In this document: one piece after another, positions 1 to 8,593 of the stretch | Numbering within the stretch: the stretch's first letter is position 1 | How the letters are laid out: every line of letters starts with the position of its first letter | Source of the DNA: a virus | Length of the DNA stretch: 39,521 nucleotides | Virus record (IMG/VR): IMGVR_UViG_3300046740_000756 | Span: 1-39,521 of that record | Reading direction: 5' to 3' (one strand) | The notes under the pieces: generated by a model | Databases searched by the model: none | What the model was told of the DNA's origin: nothing | What the model saw: only the letters and a program-made list of their open reading frames with translations | Program-made: the position numbers and the translations under genes

Positions 1-153
1 CCCGAGATTCCCGCGGAGGTCACGAAATCGTGTAATTAGGCGTAACCTGGGATAATTCCGTCGAAATCGCGGGCGATTCGCGGATCTGCTTCCAGGCCCG
101 GCTACGGCTTGGTTTGGCCGCGTTTGGCTGCTGTTTGGTCCGGTAGGGTAGGC
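1..153 (+). promoter_or_regulatory. Late operon control region
   Basis: This gene-free stretch precedes the small terminase gene. It holds a GATAAT -10-like hexamer at 51-56 with no good -35. An interrupted inverted repeat (CACGA-AA-TCGTG, 21-32) sits about where a -35 would be. A second inverted element with CGAAATCG and CGATTCG arms lies near 62-80. The segment TTAGGCGTA at 36-44 resembles half of the operator at 29469-29486. A weak -35 with a nearby palindrome suggests a promoter that needs an activator or the phage sigma-like protein encoded at 38994. This is inference from position and pattern only. Confidence 0.4.
140..153 (+). promoter_or_regulatory. Start-adjacent box, copy 1 (CCGGTAGGGTAGGC)
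   Basis: This 14-bp box directly abuts the GTG start at 154. The same box occurs at 8580, 10911, 14996 and 18901, each time abutting an ATG or GTG. It fixes the start of the small terminase gene at 154 instead of the earlier in-frame codon at 109. AGGG lies six bases before the start, so it may act as a Shine-Dalgarno site, but conservation over 14 bp is more than a ribosome site needs. Confidence 0.7.
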
Positions 154-894
154 GTGCCTCTGCCTCGTCCCGTCGTGCCTCTGCCCAGCTACCGGGGCAC
201 GTTCGCCCCCTGGCCGGTGCCGGCCGAGCTGGTGCCTGGCGACCGAAAGCCCCCGACTGGATGCATCGCCACCAGCGAGGGCGCCTTGATGCTCGCTGGC
301 CGGCCAGAACTGCGGGTCACCGTGGCCAAGCTCGTGGGGGTGAAGAACGCCCAGCTGGTGACGATGTGGGTGAGCGGCAAGCGCTACCCTGCCGACGACT
401 GCCAAGAGGCGATGGCCGTCAAGCTGGGGATCCCGGTGGCGGCCTGGAAGGTCTGGAGGCCCTCGGCAGAGGCTCGGGTGGCACCTGCTCCTGCAGCTCC
501 GCCCCCTCCGGCCTCGTCCCCGGGCCTGGTCCAGGTGCCCCGAGGCCGCCGGCACCCCCCACCGGAAGCACCTCCCCCCGACCAGGCGGAGGAGGTGCAG
601 CCGCCGACGGTGGGCACGGCGGCGGAGCAGGCCCAGGCCGTGGCCGACTGGCTGGCCCAGGCTGGGCGCACCCCCGACGAGATCGCTCAGGGCCGGGCGA
701 GGATCACGGCGCTGAAGTGCGTAGCCGAGCTCACCGGGGCGCGGGTGGCCGCCTCCAAGGCCGACCTGCACAAGCACCCCGACTGGGCCCCCTTTGTGGA
801 GGATCTGATCGAGGCCTTCTCGCCGATCCCGGGGGCGCTCGAGGCGCTGCTGGCGCTGCTGGACCGGCTGGCCGAGTCGAAGGCGGCGGCGTGA
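154..894 (+). CDS. Terminase small subunit-like protein
   Basis: The 246-residue product probably binds phage DNA and starts packaging with the large terminase encoded immediately downstream. Residues about 35-85 look like a HTH of the Cro/YdaS type, with the pattern of a DNA-contacting helix followed by SGKRYP and then LGIPVAAW. A Pro/Ala-rich linker follows, then a helical C-terminal domain from about residue 145 that ends in Leu/Ala-rich helices and may form the oligomer. The GTG start is chosen because the conserved 14-bp box abuts it. The stop overlaps the next start as GTGA. The assignment rests mainly on position; there is no unmistakable small-terminase motif. Confidence 0.65.
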   Translation: MPLPRPVVPLPSYRGTFAPWPVPAELVPGDRKPPTGCIATSEGALMLAGRPELRVTVAKLVGVKNAQLVTMWVSGKRYPADDCQEAMAVKLGIPVAAWKVWRPSAEARVAPAPAAPPPPASSPGLVQVPRGRRHPPPEAPPPDQAEEVQPPTVGTAAEQAQAVADWLAQAGRTPDEIAQGRARITALKCVAELTGARVAASKADLHKHPDWAPFVEDLIEAFSPIPGALEALLALLDRLAESKAAA

Positions 895-2516
895 GCCTGG
901 ACGGCGCCCGCGCGGCGCTCCGCACCCGGGTGCGGCAGGAGCTGGCGAAGAAGAGCCGCCGGGCGTTCCCCTGCCCATCCTTCGAGACCGACCCGATCGC
1001 CTTCTGCCGGGACGTGCTGCGCTTCGATCCCTGGGACCTGCAGGCCGAATGGATCCGGGCGCTGGTGCCCGAGTCGGCGGCGGTCTCGGTGGCCAGCGGC
1101 CACAAGACCGGCAAGAGCTCCGGCGCCGCGGGGGCGTGCCTCTGGTACTGGGGCACCCGCCGCCGGGCCCGCGTCGTGCTGATGGCGCCGAAGATCGAGC
1201 ACATCGAGATCGTGCTCTGGCCCGAGATCCGGCGGATGTACCTCGCGGCCGGCCGGTGCGCCGCGTGCCTGGTGAAGCTCGCCGACAAGGAGGCGAAGCA
1301 CCCGCCTCCCTGCGATCGCTGCTCTCCGCTTGGCGATCCAAGCTGGATCGGGGTCGACCCCACGAAGGGCCTGCGGGCGCCCGATGGCCGCGAGATCTTC
1401 GCGTACACCAGCCGGAAGGCCGACGCGATCGGCGGCATCTCGGGGCCTGAAATGCTCTTCGTCTTCGACGAGGCCTCGGGCATCGATGATCAGGTCTGGG
1501 AGGCGATGAAGGGGAACGAGGCGGGCGGCGCGCGAAAGCTCCTCCTCGGGAACCCGCTGCGAACCCGGGGAGAGTTCTTCGAGTCGCACCATCGGGCCAA
1601 GCGCTTCTATTCCTACGTCGCCCGCATCTCGAGCGAGGACACCCCGAACGCGCGTAGCGGCGAGAAGCTGATCCCCGGCTTGGCCGAGCGGCCCTGGTGT
1701 GAGAAGCGCGCGGAGGAGTGGGGCAAAGACTCGGTCCTCTATGCGGTCCGCGTGAAGGGCGAGTTCCCAAGCGTCGAGGAGGGGCAGCTAGTGAGCTTTG
1801 GGCAGCTCGAGGCCGCTGAGCGCCGATGGGAGGGCTCGCCGGCGGTGGGGCGGCTGCAGCTCGGCGTTGACGTCGCCTTCACCAGCGACGACGCGGCGAT
1901 CGCGGCACGCCGCGGCGCCAAGATCTTCGAGGTGGTCCGCCTGAACGGGCTCGACGAGGAGGACTTGGCCGAGCGCGTCGTCGGGATCGCCAGGGCGCAC
2001 GCGCGCGAACGGGACAGCGCGAAGCCGATCGTCCTCTACGACTCCAACGGCCCCGGCGCCCGGCTCGGGAAGGCGCTGCGCGCGTACAGCGACGAGATCG
2101 AGATCAAGCCGATCAACGGCACCTGGCGGCCGACGCGCCCCCGGGAGTATCACCAGCTGCGCGACGAGATCGCCGACAACTTCGCGAAGTGGTTGAAGGC
2201 CGACGGGGCGATCCCCTCGGATGGGAAGCTCGAGGGGGAGATCGACGCGATGAGGGTCTTTGACGCCGGCGCCGGCCGCCGCCGCACCCTCTCCAACGAG
2301 GAGACCAAGAAGCTCCTGAAGCGCTCGCCGGACAGCCGCAACGCCTGCGAGCTCGCGGTCTGGGAACCATGGTCGGTACAGTCCACGGAGGCGCAACCGC
2401 CTCCGGTGCGCGAGGAAACGGGCGATCCGTTCGTCGCGGGCTCGATTGACCCCTACGTGGGGATCAGCCCGTACGGCGTGGGGATCAGCCCGTACGGAGG
2501 AGGCAGCGGCTCATGA
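891..2516 (+). CDS. terL: Terminase large subunit
   Basis: This 541-residue packaging motor pumps DNA into the prohead and cuts it. The ATPase half has a Walker A variant, SGHKTGKSS (about residues 69-77), a Walker B strand MLFVFDEAS (about 188-196) and a coupling motif LLLGNP (about 217-222). The nuclease half shows GVDVAFTSDD (Asp near 327), IVLYDSNG (near 384) and an acidic DAMRVFD (near 451), fitting an RNase H-like fold. Oddly, four cysteines (123, 126, 141, 144; CxxC-x14-CxxC) lie between Walker A and B, like an inserted zinc knuckle. The C-terminal tail has a short duplicated peptide. It starts with GTG in a GTGA overlap and ends in an ATGA overlap with the portal gene. Confidence 0.93.
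   Translation: MSLDGARAALRTRVRQELAKKSRRAFPCPSFETDPIAFCRDVLRFDPWDLQAEWIRALVPESAAVSVASGHKTGKSSGAAGACLWYWGTRRRARVVLMAPKIEHIEIVLWPEIRRMYLAAGRCAACLVKLADKEAKHPPPCDRCSPLGDPSWIGVDPTKGLRAPDGREIFAYTSRKADAIGGISGPEMLFVFDEASGIDDQVWEAMKGNEAGGARKLLLGNPLRTRGEFFESHHRAKRFYSYVARISSEDTPNARSGEKLIPGLAERPWCEKRAEEWGKDSVLYAVRVKGEFPSVEEGQLVSFGQLEAAERRWEGSPAVGRLQLGVDVAFTSDDAAIAARRGAKIFEVVRLNGLDEEDLAERVVGIARAHARERDSAKPIVLYDSNGPGARLGKALRAYSDEIEIKPINGTWRPTRPREYHQLRDEIADNFAKWLKADGAIPSDGKLEGEIDAMRVFDAGAGRRRTLSNEETKKLLKRSPDSRNACELAVWEPWSVQSTEAQPPPVREETGDPFVAGSIDPYVGISPYGVGISPYGGGSGS
2457..2498 (+). repeat. 21-bp tandem repeat in terminase tail
   Basis: Two direct copies of a 21-bp unit (2457-2477 and 2478-2498) differ only in the last base. 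They encode VGISPYG twice at the very C-terminus of the large terminase, just before the portal start. The period is a multiple of three, so it may be a simple coding duplication. Confidence 0.85.
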
Positions 2517-3961
2517 GGTGGCAAGCGGGCCTAGCGGCTCTTCTCGGTGCCGTGGCGGCGCAGCTCGAGCCGAGCGGCGCGCCATCCAACGACGCGAGCG
2601 CCCGCGCGGCTTCGGGCCCGTTCGGTGAGACGGTCCGGGATCCGGACGAGAAGCTCGAGGAGGAGCTTCGGCAGATCCGCAAGCAGTTCGGGGGGCAGCT
2701 GGCGCCGCCGCCGATCACCGTCACCCGCTGGCACCTGGCGGACCTGGAGACGGCGCAGCATGAGGCCGACGTGGGGAACCTCCAGCGGCCCGCGCAGCTT
2801 GCGCGCTGGATCCGGCGCGACGGCGTGCTGTCGGGCGTGCTGTCGACGTGCACCGGCGGCCTGGTGCGCCTGCCCAAGAGATTCAGCGGCGATCCGAAGA
2901 TGGTGTCGCGCCTCCGGGGGCGAGGCGCGGGACGACGGCGCGGGCTCTTCGATCTGATGTTCCCGAGCACCGAGCTGGCGCTGCTGGCGGCCGACGGGCG
3001 TCTCCTCGGTGTCGGCGTGGCCGAGATGGTCCCGATCGAGGGCGCCGACTACAAGGTGATGCGCCGGCTGGAGCCGGAATACCTGCGCTACAGGTGGAAC
3101 GAGGATCGCTGGTATTACGCCTCGCTCGCGGGGCTCCTTCCGATCACCCCGGGCGATGGCCGGTGGATCCTGCACCTGCCGGGCGGCTCCACGTCGCCAT
3201 GGAACAACGGGCTTTGGATGGCCCTCGGGCGAGCGGTGATCGCGAAGGAGCACGCCTTCCTTCACCGGGAAAACTACAGCGGCAAGCTGGCGAACCCGGC
3301 GCGCGTGGCCGTCTCCCCCCAGGGGGCGAGCGAGGATCACGCCCAAGCTTGGTTCCAGAAGGTGATGGCCTGGGGCATCAACACCGTCTTCGGGATGAAG
3401 CCGGGCTACGATGTCAAGCTGGTCGAGAGCAACGGCCGCGGCTACGACATCTTCGCCGACACGATCGCGACGTCCAACCAGGAAATCATCATCGCGCTGG
3501 GTTCGAGCCCGATGCTGGTCGACGGCGGCACTGGGTTTGCTAACGCGGACGTACACAAGTCGATCCGGGCTGACGTGATCAAGGAGATCGCCGACGGCCT
3601 GGCGCACACCATCAACACGCAGGGAATCCCGCCCGACGTGAACGAGCAGGAAGGCGCCGAGGCGCTCGACGTGGCGCCCATGGTCGAGTGGGACGTGACG
3701 CCGCCCAAGGACTTGAAGGCGGAGGCCGAGAGCTTGAGCGCCGCCGCCAAGGCGGTGGAGGACTGGGATCGCGTGCTCAAGGCCCGCGGCAAGACGCTCG
3801 ACGACACCATGATCGAGACCCGCTTCGGCGTGCCCATCGCGGGCGACGAGGACGGCGACGGCAACCCCGATGACGAAGAGGCTCCTCGTTCCGGTGAGGT
3901 GCTGGTCTCGGACAAGGGCGACGACGAGGCCGCCGGTACGGTGGAGGACGAGGCAGCATGA
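2513..3961 (+). CDS. Portal protein, Mu gp29-like
   Basis: The 482-residue portal would form the ring through which DNA enters and leaves the head. Residues about 65-120 have the pattern of the DUF935/Mu gp29 family: a TVTRWHLADLE block, a short helix, then RRDGVLSGVLSTCTGGLVRLP. The central part carries the aromatic-rich wing and stem region. The extreme C-terminus (from about 435) is acidic, which is usual for portal tails. It lies between the large terminase (ATGA overlap) and the prohead protease (ATGA overlap), which is canonical order. No separate MuF-like minor head protein follows, unlike in Mu. Confidence 0.85.
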   Translation: MRWQAGLAALLGAVAAQLEPSGAPSNDASARAASGPFGETVRDPDEKLEEELRQIRKQFGGQLAPPPITVTRWHLADLETAQHEADVGNLQRPAQLARWIRRDGVLSGVLSTCTGGLVRLPKRFSGDPKMVSRLRGRGAGRRRGLFDLMFPSTELALLAADGRLLGVGVAEMVPIEGADYKVMRRLEPEYLRYRWNEDRWYYASLAGLLPITPGDGRWILHLPGGSTSPWNNGLWMALGRAVIAKEHAFLHRENYSGKLANPARVAVSPQGASEDHAQAWFQKVMAWGINTVFGMKPGYDVKLVESNGRGYDIFADTIATSNQEIIIALGSSPMLVDGGTGFANADVHKSIRADVIKEIADGLAHTINTQGIPPDVNEQEGAEALDVAPMVEWDVTPPKDLKAEAESLSAAAKAVEDWDRVLKARGKTLDDTMIETRFGVPIAGDEDGDGNPDDEEAPRSGEVLVSDKGDDEAAGTVEDEAA

Positions 3962-5151
3962 GGACCACCACCAAGAAGCCCCCGGCGCCGTGCATCCGCT
4001 CGGCGATGGTCCGCGCGATCGACGAGGGGGAGCGGCGGATCTCGGCGGTCGCCTCCACCGAGGCACTCGACGCGCACAACACGATCCTGCGGTGCAACTG
4101 GGATCTCCAGCGCTTCACCGCAAATCCGGTGCTGCTCTGGATGCACAATGACCAGGTGCTCCCGGTGGGGCGCTGCGAAAACGTGCGCGTCGAGGGCAAA
4201 GAGCTGCTCTTCGACGCCGTCTTCGATGACGTGGCACCGCTCGATAACCAGGTCTGGGAGAAGTACAGGCGCGGCACCATGCGCGGCTTCTCCGTGCGGT
4301 TCAACCCGCTCGAGTGGCGCAACGTGGAGCAGAACGGGCGCGATGTGGTTGAGTACACCCGGAGCGAGCTGCTCGAAATCAGCTGTGCCCCGGTGCCGTC
4401 AAATGCAGAGGCCCTCCGGCGATCGGTGGGCGGAGGGAAGAGAAGCATGAAGCGCAGCGATCTGATGAAGTCGCTCCGAGACATGGCCGAAGGCGATGGC
4501 TCGGACGAGGAGAAGAAGGCCGCCGGGGAGATGTACAAGGCCATGGGCGGCGACGAGGCCTGCAAGGCCGCGGAGGAGTCCGAGGCCAAGGCAGCCGAGG
4601 GCGAGGACAAGCCCAAGGACGACGACGCGCCGCCGCCGTCGACCAAGAAGCCCGAGGAGCAGAAGGCGGCCCCGGCCCGCCGCGCGCCCGTGGTCGAGGT
4701 GGTGAAGCCCTCCGGCGGCGCCGTCGACCTCGCGGTCCGTGTGGCCGAGCTCGAGGCCGTCGAGCAGCGGCGCGCCGTCGGGGCGCTCGTCGAGGCCCAC
4801 AAGGACCGCTTCACCCCGGCCACGCGCTCCTGGGCGCTGGCCGAGTCGCTCGAGGTGGTCGAGCGCTACCTGAAGCGGGCCCCGAAGGTGGACGCCCGCG
4901 CCCCCCAGCTCGCCCCCCAGACCCGCGGCGCGGGCCAGGGCGAAGGGGGCCAGGGCTCCGCGCTCATGCCCGTCGGCGACGACGCGAAGCTCGACAAGAT
5001 CCTGGGCATCTCGCGCGCCCCCGGAAAGCTCGGGTGGGCGGGCTACGACCCGGACGCCGGCGTCATGCGGTTCAACGCGGCGGGTCCGGCGGAGCTCCGG
5101 GCGATCCGCGCCGCCAACAACGGGCGCGTGGCGCTCACGAAGGAGAGCTGA
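3958..5151 (+). CDS. Prohead protease fused to a scaffold-like tail
   Basis: This 397-residue protein should mature the prohead. Residues 1-160 match the HK97/U35 serine protease layout: the catalytic His lies in WMHND (His63), the nucleophile in MRGFSVRF (Ser112), and the family's LLEISCAPVPSNA block follows near 138-150. Residues about 165-300 are highly charged and rich in Lys/Glu/Ala, and about 245-290 are helical. This is what a cleavable internal scaffold would look like, and no separate scaffold gene is present. The C-terminus (from about 325) looks globular. Combining this protease class with a Mu-type capsid is mosaic. The start overlaps the portal stop as ATGA. Confidence 0.88.
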   Translation: MRTTTKKPPAPCIRSAMVRAIDEGERRISAVASTEALDAHNTILRCNWDLQRFTANPVLLWMHNDQVLPVGRCENVRVEGKELLFDAVFDDVAPLDNQVWEKYRRGTMRGFSVRFNPLEWRNVEQNGRDVVEYTRSELLEISCAPVPSNAEALRRSVGGGKRSMKRSDLMKSLRDMAEGDGSDEEKKAAGEMYKAMGGDEACKAAEESEAKAAEGEDKPKDDDAPPPSTKKPEEQKAAPARRAPVVEVVKPSGGAVDLAVRVAELEAVEQRRAVGALVEAHKDRFTPATRSWALAESLEVVERYLKRAPKVDARAPQLAPQTRGAGQGEGGQGSALMPVGDDAKLDKILGISRAPGKLGWAGYDPDAGVMRFNAAGPAELRAIRAANNGRVALTKES

Positions 5152-5154
5152 TCC

Positions 5155-6084
5155 ATGGGCGCGACTACCAAGATCCGGCCGCAGAGCCGGAGGTCGGTAC
5201 ATTCGATCGATCTGCCGATGAAGGCCGCCACCAAGATCCTCGGCGGCACCCAGACCTGCACCGACGCGAACGGGCTGGCCGTGCCCGCGACGAACACCGG
5301 CGGACTCACCGCCTGGGGGCCGGCGCAGGGCACGGCCGACAACACGGACGGGGGCACCGCCGCGATCAAGGTCAACGTGCGCCTGGCGGAGGCGATCGAG
5401 GTGACCCTCTGGGACAACGACACCGGCACGCCGCTCACGCGCGCCGACGTCGGGCACCAGGCGCACATGCTCGACAACCAGACGCTCACCGGGGATGCCA
5501 CGGTCGGCAGCCCTGGCCCGATCGTCTACGAGGTCACGACCGAGGGCGTCTGGGCGTACTGCGCGTCGGCGCGCGGCGAGGACGCGGCCAACATCCCGAT
5601 CGACGACGTGGCCGGCATCTACACCGCCACCGACGTGGAGGGAGCCCTCGCCGAGGTGAAGGTGCTCGCGGACGCCGGCATGCCGGTGCTCAAGAAGACC
5701 GTCACCGTCGGCCAGGCTGATCTGACCGCCGCCGTCAACGGCCTGGCGCAAGCGATCAACATCGGCACCGCTCTCCCGTCGAACGCGCGGATCGTCGGCG
5801 TCGACATGCGCAGCTACACCCCCTTCACCGGCGGTGGTGCCTCGGCGGTGGCGCTCGACGTCGGCACGTCGGGCGACGTCGACGCGCTGGTGGATGGCGC
5901 CGATGCCCTCGCGGCTGCGGTCGACGGCGGCCCCGCCACGATGCCCCCCGGCGTACGGCCGAACAAAACCTTCGCGTCCGGCGGCCAGCTGATCGCGACC
6001 TTCACGCCCGATGGTGGGGCGACCCTGCTCGCGCTCACCGCGGGCTCGATCGTGATCGACGTCCTTTACACCGTGCTCGCGTGA
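5155..6084 (+). CDS. Capsid decoration / head structural protein
   Basis: The 309-residue product appears to have two domains. The first (about 1-150) is rich in Thr, Asp and Gly, with beta-strand patterning typical of capsid decoration proteins. The second (about 180-309) matches a recurrent phage virion domain with the order KTVTVGQADL, ALPSNARIVGVDM, VALDVGTSGDVDAL and GSIVIDVLYTV, which is found on many head and fibre proteins. It lies between protease and major capsid, where decoration proteins are normally encoded. A GGAGAGCTGATCC leader supplies a ribosome site. It probably binds the outside of the capsid; the exact role is inferred from position and domain type. Confidence 0.72.
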   Translation: MGATTKIRPQSRRSVHSIDLPMKAATKILGGTQTCTDANGLAVPATNTGGLTAWGPAQGTADNTDGGTAAIKVNVRLAEAIEVTLWDNDTGTPLTRADVGHQAHMLDNQTLTGDATVGSPGPIVYEVTTEGVWAYCASARGEDAANIPIDDVAGIYTATDVEGALAEVKVLADAGMPVLKKTVTVGQADLTAAVNGLAQAINIGTALPSNARIVGVDMRSYTPFTGGGASAVALDVGTSGDVDALVDGADALAAAVDGGPATMPPGVRPNKTFASGGQLIATFTPDGGATLLALTAGSIVIDVLYTVLA

Positions 6085-6091
6085 GGAAGCC

Positions 6092-7054
6092 ATGCTCTGG
6101 ACCATCAACCACGTACTGAATACCGAGGCCCGCCTGCAGAAGCTGGCGGCGGACGCCTACAAGCTCGCCGCCGAGAACGTCTGGTGGGACATGATCATGT
6201 CCCAGCGGCCCGGCGACGGCGCCAAGCAGGAGATCGAGTGGCTCCTGACTACCGCGGACATCTACCGCCTCAACAGCAAGGGCGACGGGATCCGCTTCGA
6301 CGACCTGGTGACGCAGGCACACTCCGTCACGCACGAGGACTTCGGTACGGGCCTCAACATCACCCGCAACCAGTGGGAGGATGACGCCTTCGGCTTCGCT
6401 GGCGACTGGGCGCGCCAGATCGGCTCCCGGATGTCGCTCGACCCGCAGTACGAGGCCATCAACATGATCCTGAACGGGGAGACCCAGAACGGTTACGACG
6501 GCCAGCCGTTCTACAGCATCGAGCACCCGGTGAACCCGTACAAGGACTCCGTCGGGACCTACGACACGCTGATCACGGACGTGGTCCAGCTCGACAGCTC
6601 GCTGGGCTCGGCGGATCCGGATCTCACCGCGGCGAACCTGGTGCTCGGCGTCGCCTACATCAAGACGATCAAGATGCCGAACGGGCGCAACCGGAACCTG
6701 CGCCCGAAGATCCTGCGCGTGGCGCCGGCCCTCGAGAAGACGGCGCTGGAGCTGACCAGCGCGGCCTTCATCGGCGCGACCGAGAACGTGATCCGGAAGT
6801 ACCAGCTCGAGGTGCTCGTGGTGAACGAGCTCGCCGACGAGCCGCAGAGCTGGTATCTCGACTGCGTGGTGGGCGAGACGCCGGATCTCCTGCCCTTCGT
6901 GCGCTTCGAGCGTCGCTCCTACGAGATGACCTCGTTCAACGGCATGACCCAGGCCGAGCTCGCGCGGCGCAACGAGCTCGAGTGGCAGCTCCGAGGCCGC
7001 TACGGCTACATGTACGGGCACCCGTACCAGTCCTACAAGTTCAAGAAGTCCTGA
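6092..7054 (+). CDS. Major capsid protein, Mu gpT-like
   Basis: The 320-residue protein should build the icosahedral shell. It carries Mu gpT hallmarks: an N-terminal helical arm, the SVTHEDFGTGLNITRNQWEDD stretch (residues about 76-96), the DPQYEAINMILNG helix, and the YDGQPFYSIEHP segment (about 137-148) that is near-diagnostic of this family. There is no long N-terminal scaffold, consistent with the scaffold-like tail on the protease. GAGGAAGCC precedes the ATG. A strong hairpin follows the gene, perhaps limiting read-through so that capsid mRNA is the most abundant. Confidence 0.9.
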   Translation: MLWTINHVLNTEARLQKLAADAYKLAAENVWWDMIMSQRPGDGAKQEIEWLLTTADIYRLNSKGDGIRFDDLVTQAHSVTHEDFGTGLNITRNQWEDDAFGFAGDWARQIGSRMSLDPQYEAINMILNGETQNGYDGQPFYSIEHPVNPYKDSVGTYDTLITDVVQLDSSLGSADPDLTAANLVLGVAYIKTIKMPNGRNRNLRPKILRVAPALEKTALELTSAAFIGATENVIRKYQLEVLVVNELADEPQSWYLDCVVGETPDLLPFVRFERRSYEMTSFNGMTQAELARRNELEWQLRGRYGYMYGHPYQSYKFKKS

Positions 7055-7097
7055 GCGGAGGCGCCGCTCTGGCGCTCCTCGTTCCGGCCTGATGGCC

Positions 7098-7139
7098 GCC
7101 CCAGCCCCGCCCGGCCGCGCCGGCGCGGGGCTTTGGGGC
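7098..7139 (+). terminator. Strong hairpin after the capsid gene
   Basis: GCCCCAGCCCCGC (7098-7110) pairs with GCGGGGC and TGGGGC (7125-7139) around a two-base bulge, giving 13 base pairs with a 14-base loop. There is no U-tract, and the next start codon lies two bases after the stem. It may be a partial terminator, a processing or stability element, or a structure that reduces translation of the next gene. Confidence 0.55.
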
Positions 7140-7140
7140 C

Positions 7141-7611
7141 ATGGCCGCCTACCTCACCGTCGCCCAGTTCAAGGTGCGGACCATCATGCTCGGCGAGCAC
7201 GTCGACGCGCTGGAGGCCCGCTATCCGGGCTTCCTCGACGCGAAGCTGGGCGAAGAGTCGGCCTGGCTGAATGCCCGCCTCTTCAAGCGCTACGCGGTGC
7301 CCTTCAAGGACCCGACCCCGGAGACCGTGCTCCGCTGGCTGGTGGCGATCGTCACCCTCTGGGCCTTCAAGAAACGCGGATTCGACGCCATCGCGCCCGA
7401 GGGCTTGCAGCTGCAGAAGGACAGCGACGACGCGCGCGCCGAGGCGAAGGAGGCGGCGGACTCGGTCGACGGCTTCTTCGACCTGCCGCCCCGGCAAGAC
7501 CTGGAAGGTGCCTCCGGCATCTCGCGCGGCGGTCCGCTCGGCTACTCGGAGCAGAGCCCGTACACCTTCGTGGACAAGCAGGCCGAGGCGCTCGAGGGCG
7601 GGAGCGGATGA
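7141..7611 (+). CDS. Head-tail connector, Mu gp36-like (DUF1320)
   Basis: The 156-residue protein fits the DUF1320 connector family: an N-terminal YLTVAQFKVR segment, then repeated helices with NARLFKRYAVPF and ETVLRWLVAIVTLWAF. In Mu-like phages such a protein links portal and tail. The C-terminal third is polar and ends in LGYSEQSPYTF before a loose tail. The ATG lies immediately after the GC-rich hairpin at 7098-7139. The stop overlaps the next start as ATGA. Confidence 0.75.
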   Translation: MAAYLTVAQFKVRTIMLGEHVDALEARYPGFLDAKLGEESAWLNARLFKRYAVPFKDPTPETVLRWLVAIVTLWAFKKRGFDAIAPEGLQLQKDSDDARAEAKEAADSVDGFFDLPPRQDLEGASGISRGGPLGYSEQSPYTFVDKQAEALEGGSG

Positions 7612-7979
7612 GCGACGGGGTCTCGGGCGACTTCGGCGAGCTCGACACCGCGATCGCGCGGCTCGATGCGCTGGCCTCCTACGACCGGATGGGCCAGGCG
7701 GCCACGTCGGCGCTTGAGTCGACGGTGCGCGCGCAGTGGGCCGCCGGCGTGGGGCCAGACGGCAAGGACTGGCGGCCCAACCGGGACGGCTCGGTCTCGC
7801 TCGCGCCGATCGCGGCGCGCGCTTCGTTCACCTGGAACGGGCAGGCCATCGTGATCACCATCGATGACAAGGCCGCTTACCACCGAGGGCTGCGCCCGAT
7901 GTTCCCGCGCACGGATGTGGTCCCCCCGATCTGGCGCAAGGTCATCGAGGGCGCCGCGAGAAAGCACGTTCAACCATGA
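7608..7979 (+). CDS. Tail completion / morphogenesis protein, gpG/S-like
   Basis: The 123-residue protein has an N-terminal helix pair followed by the block AAGVGPDGKDWRP and a small beta domain ending in PMFPRTDVVPPIW. This follows the general pattern of Mu gpG / P2 gpS virion morphogenesis proteins, where a G-x-PDG-x-x-W motif is characteristic. These proteins help join head and tail. The start overlaps the connector stop (ATGA) and the stop overlaps the next start (ATGA). The sequence match is moderate and position adds support. Confidence 0.6.
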   Translation: MSDGVSGDFGELDTAIARLDALASYDRMGQAATSALESTVRAQWAAGVGPDGKDWRPNRDGSVSLAPIAARASFTWNGQAIVITIDDKAAYHRGLRPMFPRTDVVPPIWRKVIEGAARKHVQP

Positions 7980-8572
7980 CCCTCCCCTTCCTGCTCGACG
8001 CTCTCTCGGACGCCATCAAGGCCGACTTTGCCGCCCGGTCGATCGTGGTTGATGAGGTGGAGATCGGCGAGTGGGAGTCCTTCCGGCACATGCCCGGCGC
8101 GCGCGTGGTGCTCGGCCTGGGCACCGGTGACGGCGTGGCCATCGGCGATCAGACGCACCATTACGCGCCCGGCGCGCTGATCGCCACCAGCGACACCACC
8201 GAGGCGCGGGCGGTGACGGCGCTCGAGCAGCGGGTGATCGTCTGGGTAACGGCGCCGCCGCCCACGTCGGCCGCCGGCGATCAGTGGCCGCGGCTCGCCC
8301 GCGGGGCAACGCGCGTGCTCCTCGGGCAGACCCTGGCGGCCCTCTTCCGGGCGCACGGCGGCCCGTTCCCCTGGGGCAACGTCCAGTGGCTGAACGAGGC
8401 GCGGGGCGATCGGCTCTATGGCTCGGCGGTGCGCTGCGAGGTGCGCTTCCTGGACCCCATCACGGACGACGATCTCGACGTGGCGACCGCCAGCGAGGTC
8501 GACGCCACGGTGGAGCTCGACCGCGACGGCACCACGATCGACGACGACACCAACAACGCGCCCGACGCATGA
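7976..8572 (+). CDS. Neck / tail-terminator-like protein
   Basis: The 198-residue protein sits in the slot between the gpG-like protein and the tail sheath, where Mu encodes gp37 and other myophages encode a tail terminator. It has an N-terminal helix (residues about 3-20), alternating strands, and a highly acidic C-terminus rich in Asp (about 155-198). No catalytic motif is visible. The role as neck or tail terminator is inferred from gene order. It starts in an ATGA overlap and ends 21 bases before the sheath gene. Confidence 0.5.
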   Translation: MTLPFLLDALSDAIKADFAARSIVVDEVEIGEWESFRHMPGARVVLGLGTGDGVAIGDQTHHYAPGALIATSDTTEARAVTALEQRVIVWVTAPPPTSAAGDQWPRLARGATRVLLGQTLAALFRAHGGPFPWGNVQWLNEARGDRLYGSAVRCEVRFLDPITDDDLDVATASEVDATVELDRDGTTIDDDTNNAPDA

Positions 8573-8579
8573 TCGCCGG

Positions 8580-8593
8580 CCGGTAGGGTAGGC
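8580..8593 (+). promoter_or_regulatory. Start-adjacent box, copy 2
   Basis: CCGGTAGGGTAGGC abuts the ATG of the tail sheath gene at 8594. The copy is identical to those at 140 and 10911 and is preceded by an extra GCCGG that is shared with copies 3 and 5. Confidence 0.75.

Noticed and set aside
109-153. Start of the small terminase gene at the GTG at 109
   Set aside because: The conserved 14-bp box at 140-153 would then be coding; in the other four places it abuts the start codon.
2531-4066. Minus-strand frame of 511 codons opposite the portal gene
   Set aside because: The opposing plus-strand frame has clear portal and protease features, and the minus frame is a compositional shadow.
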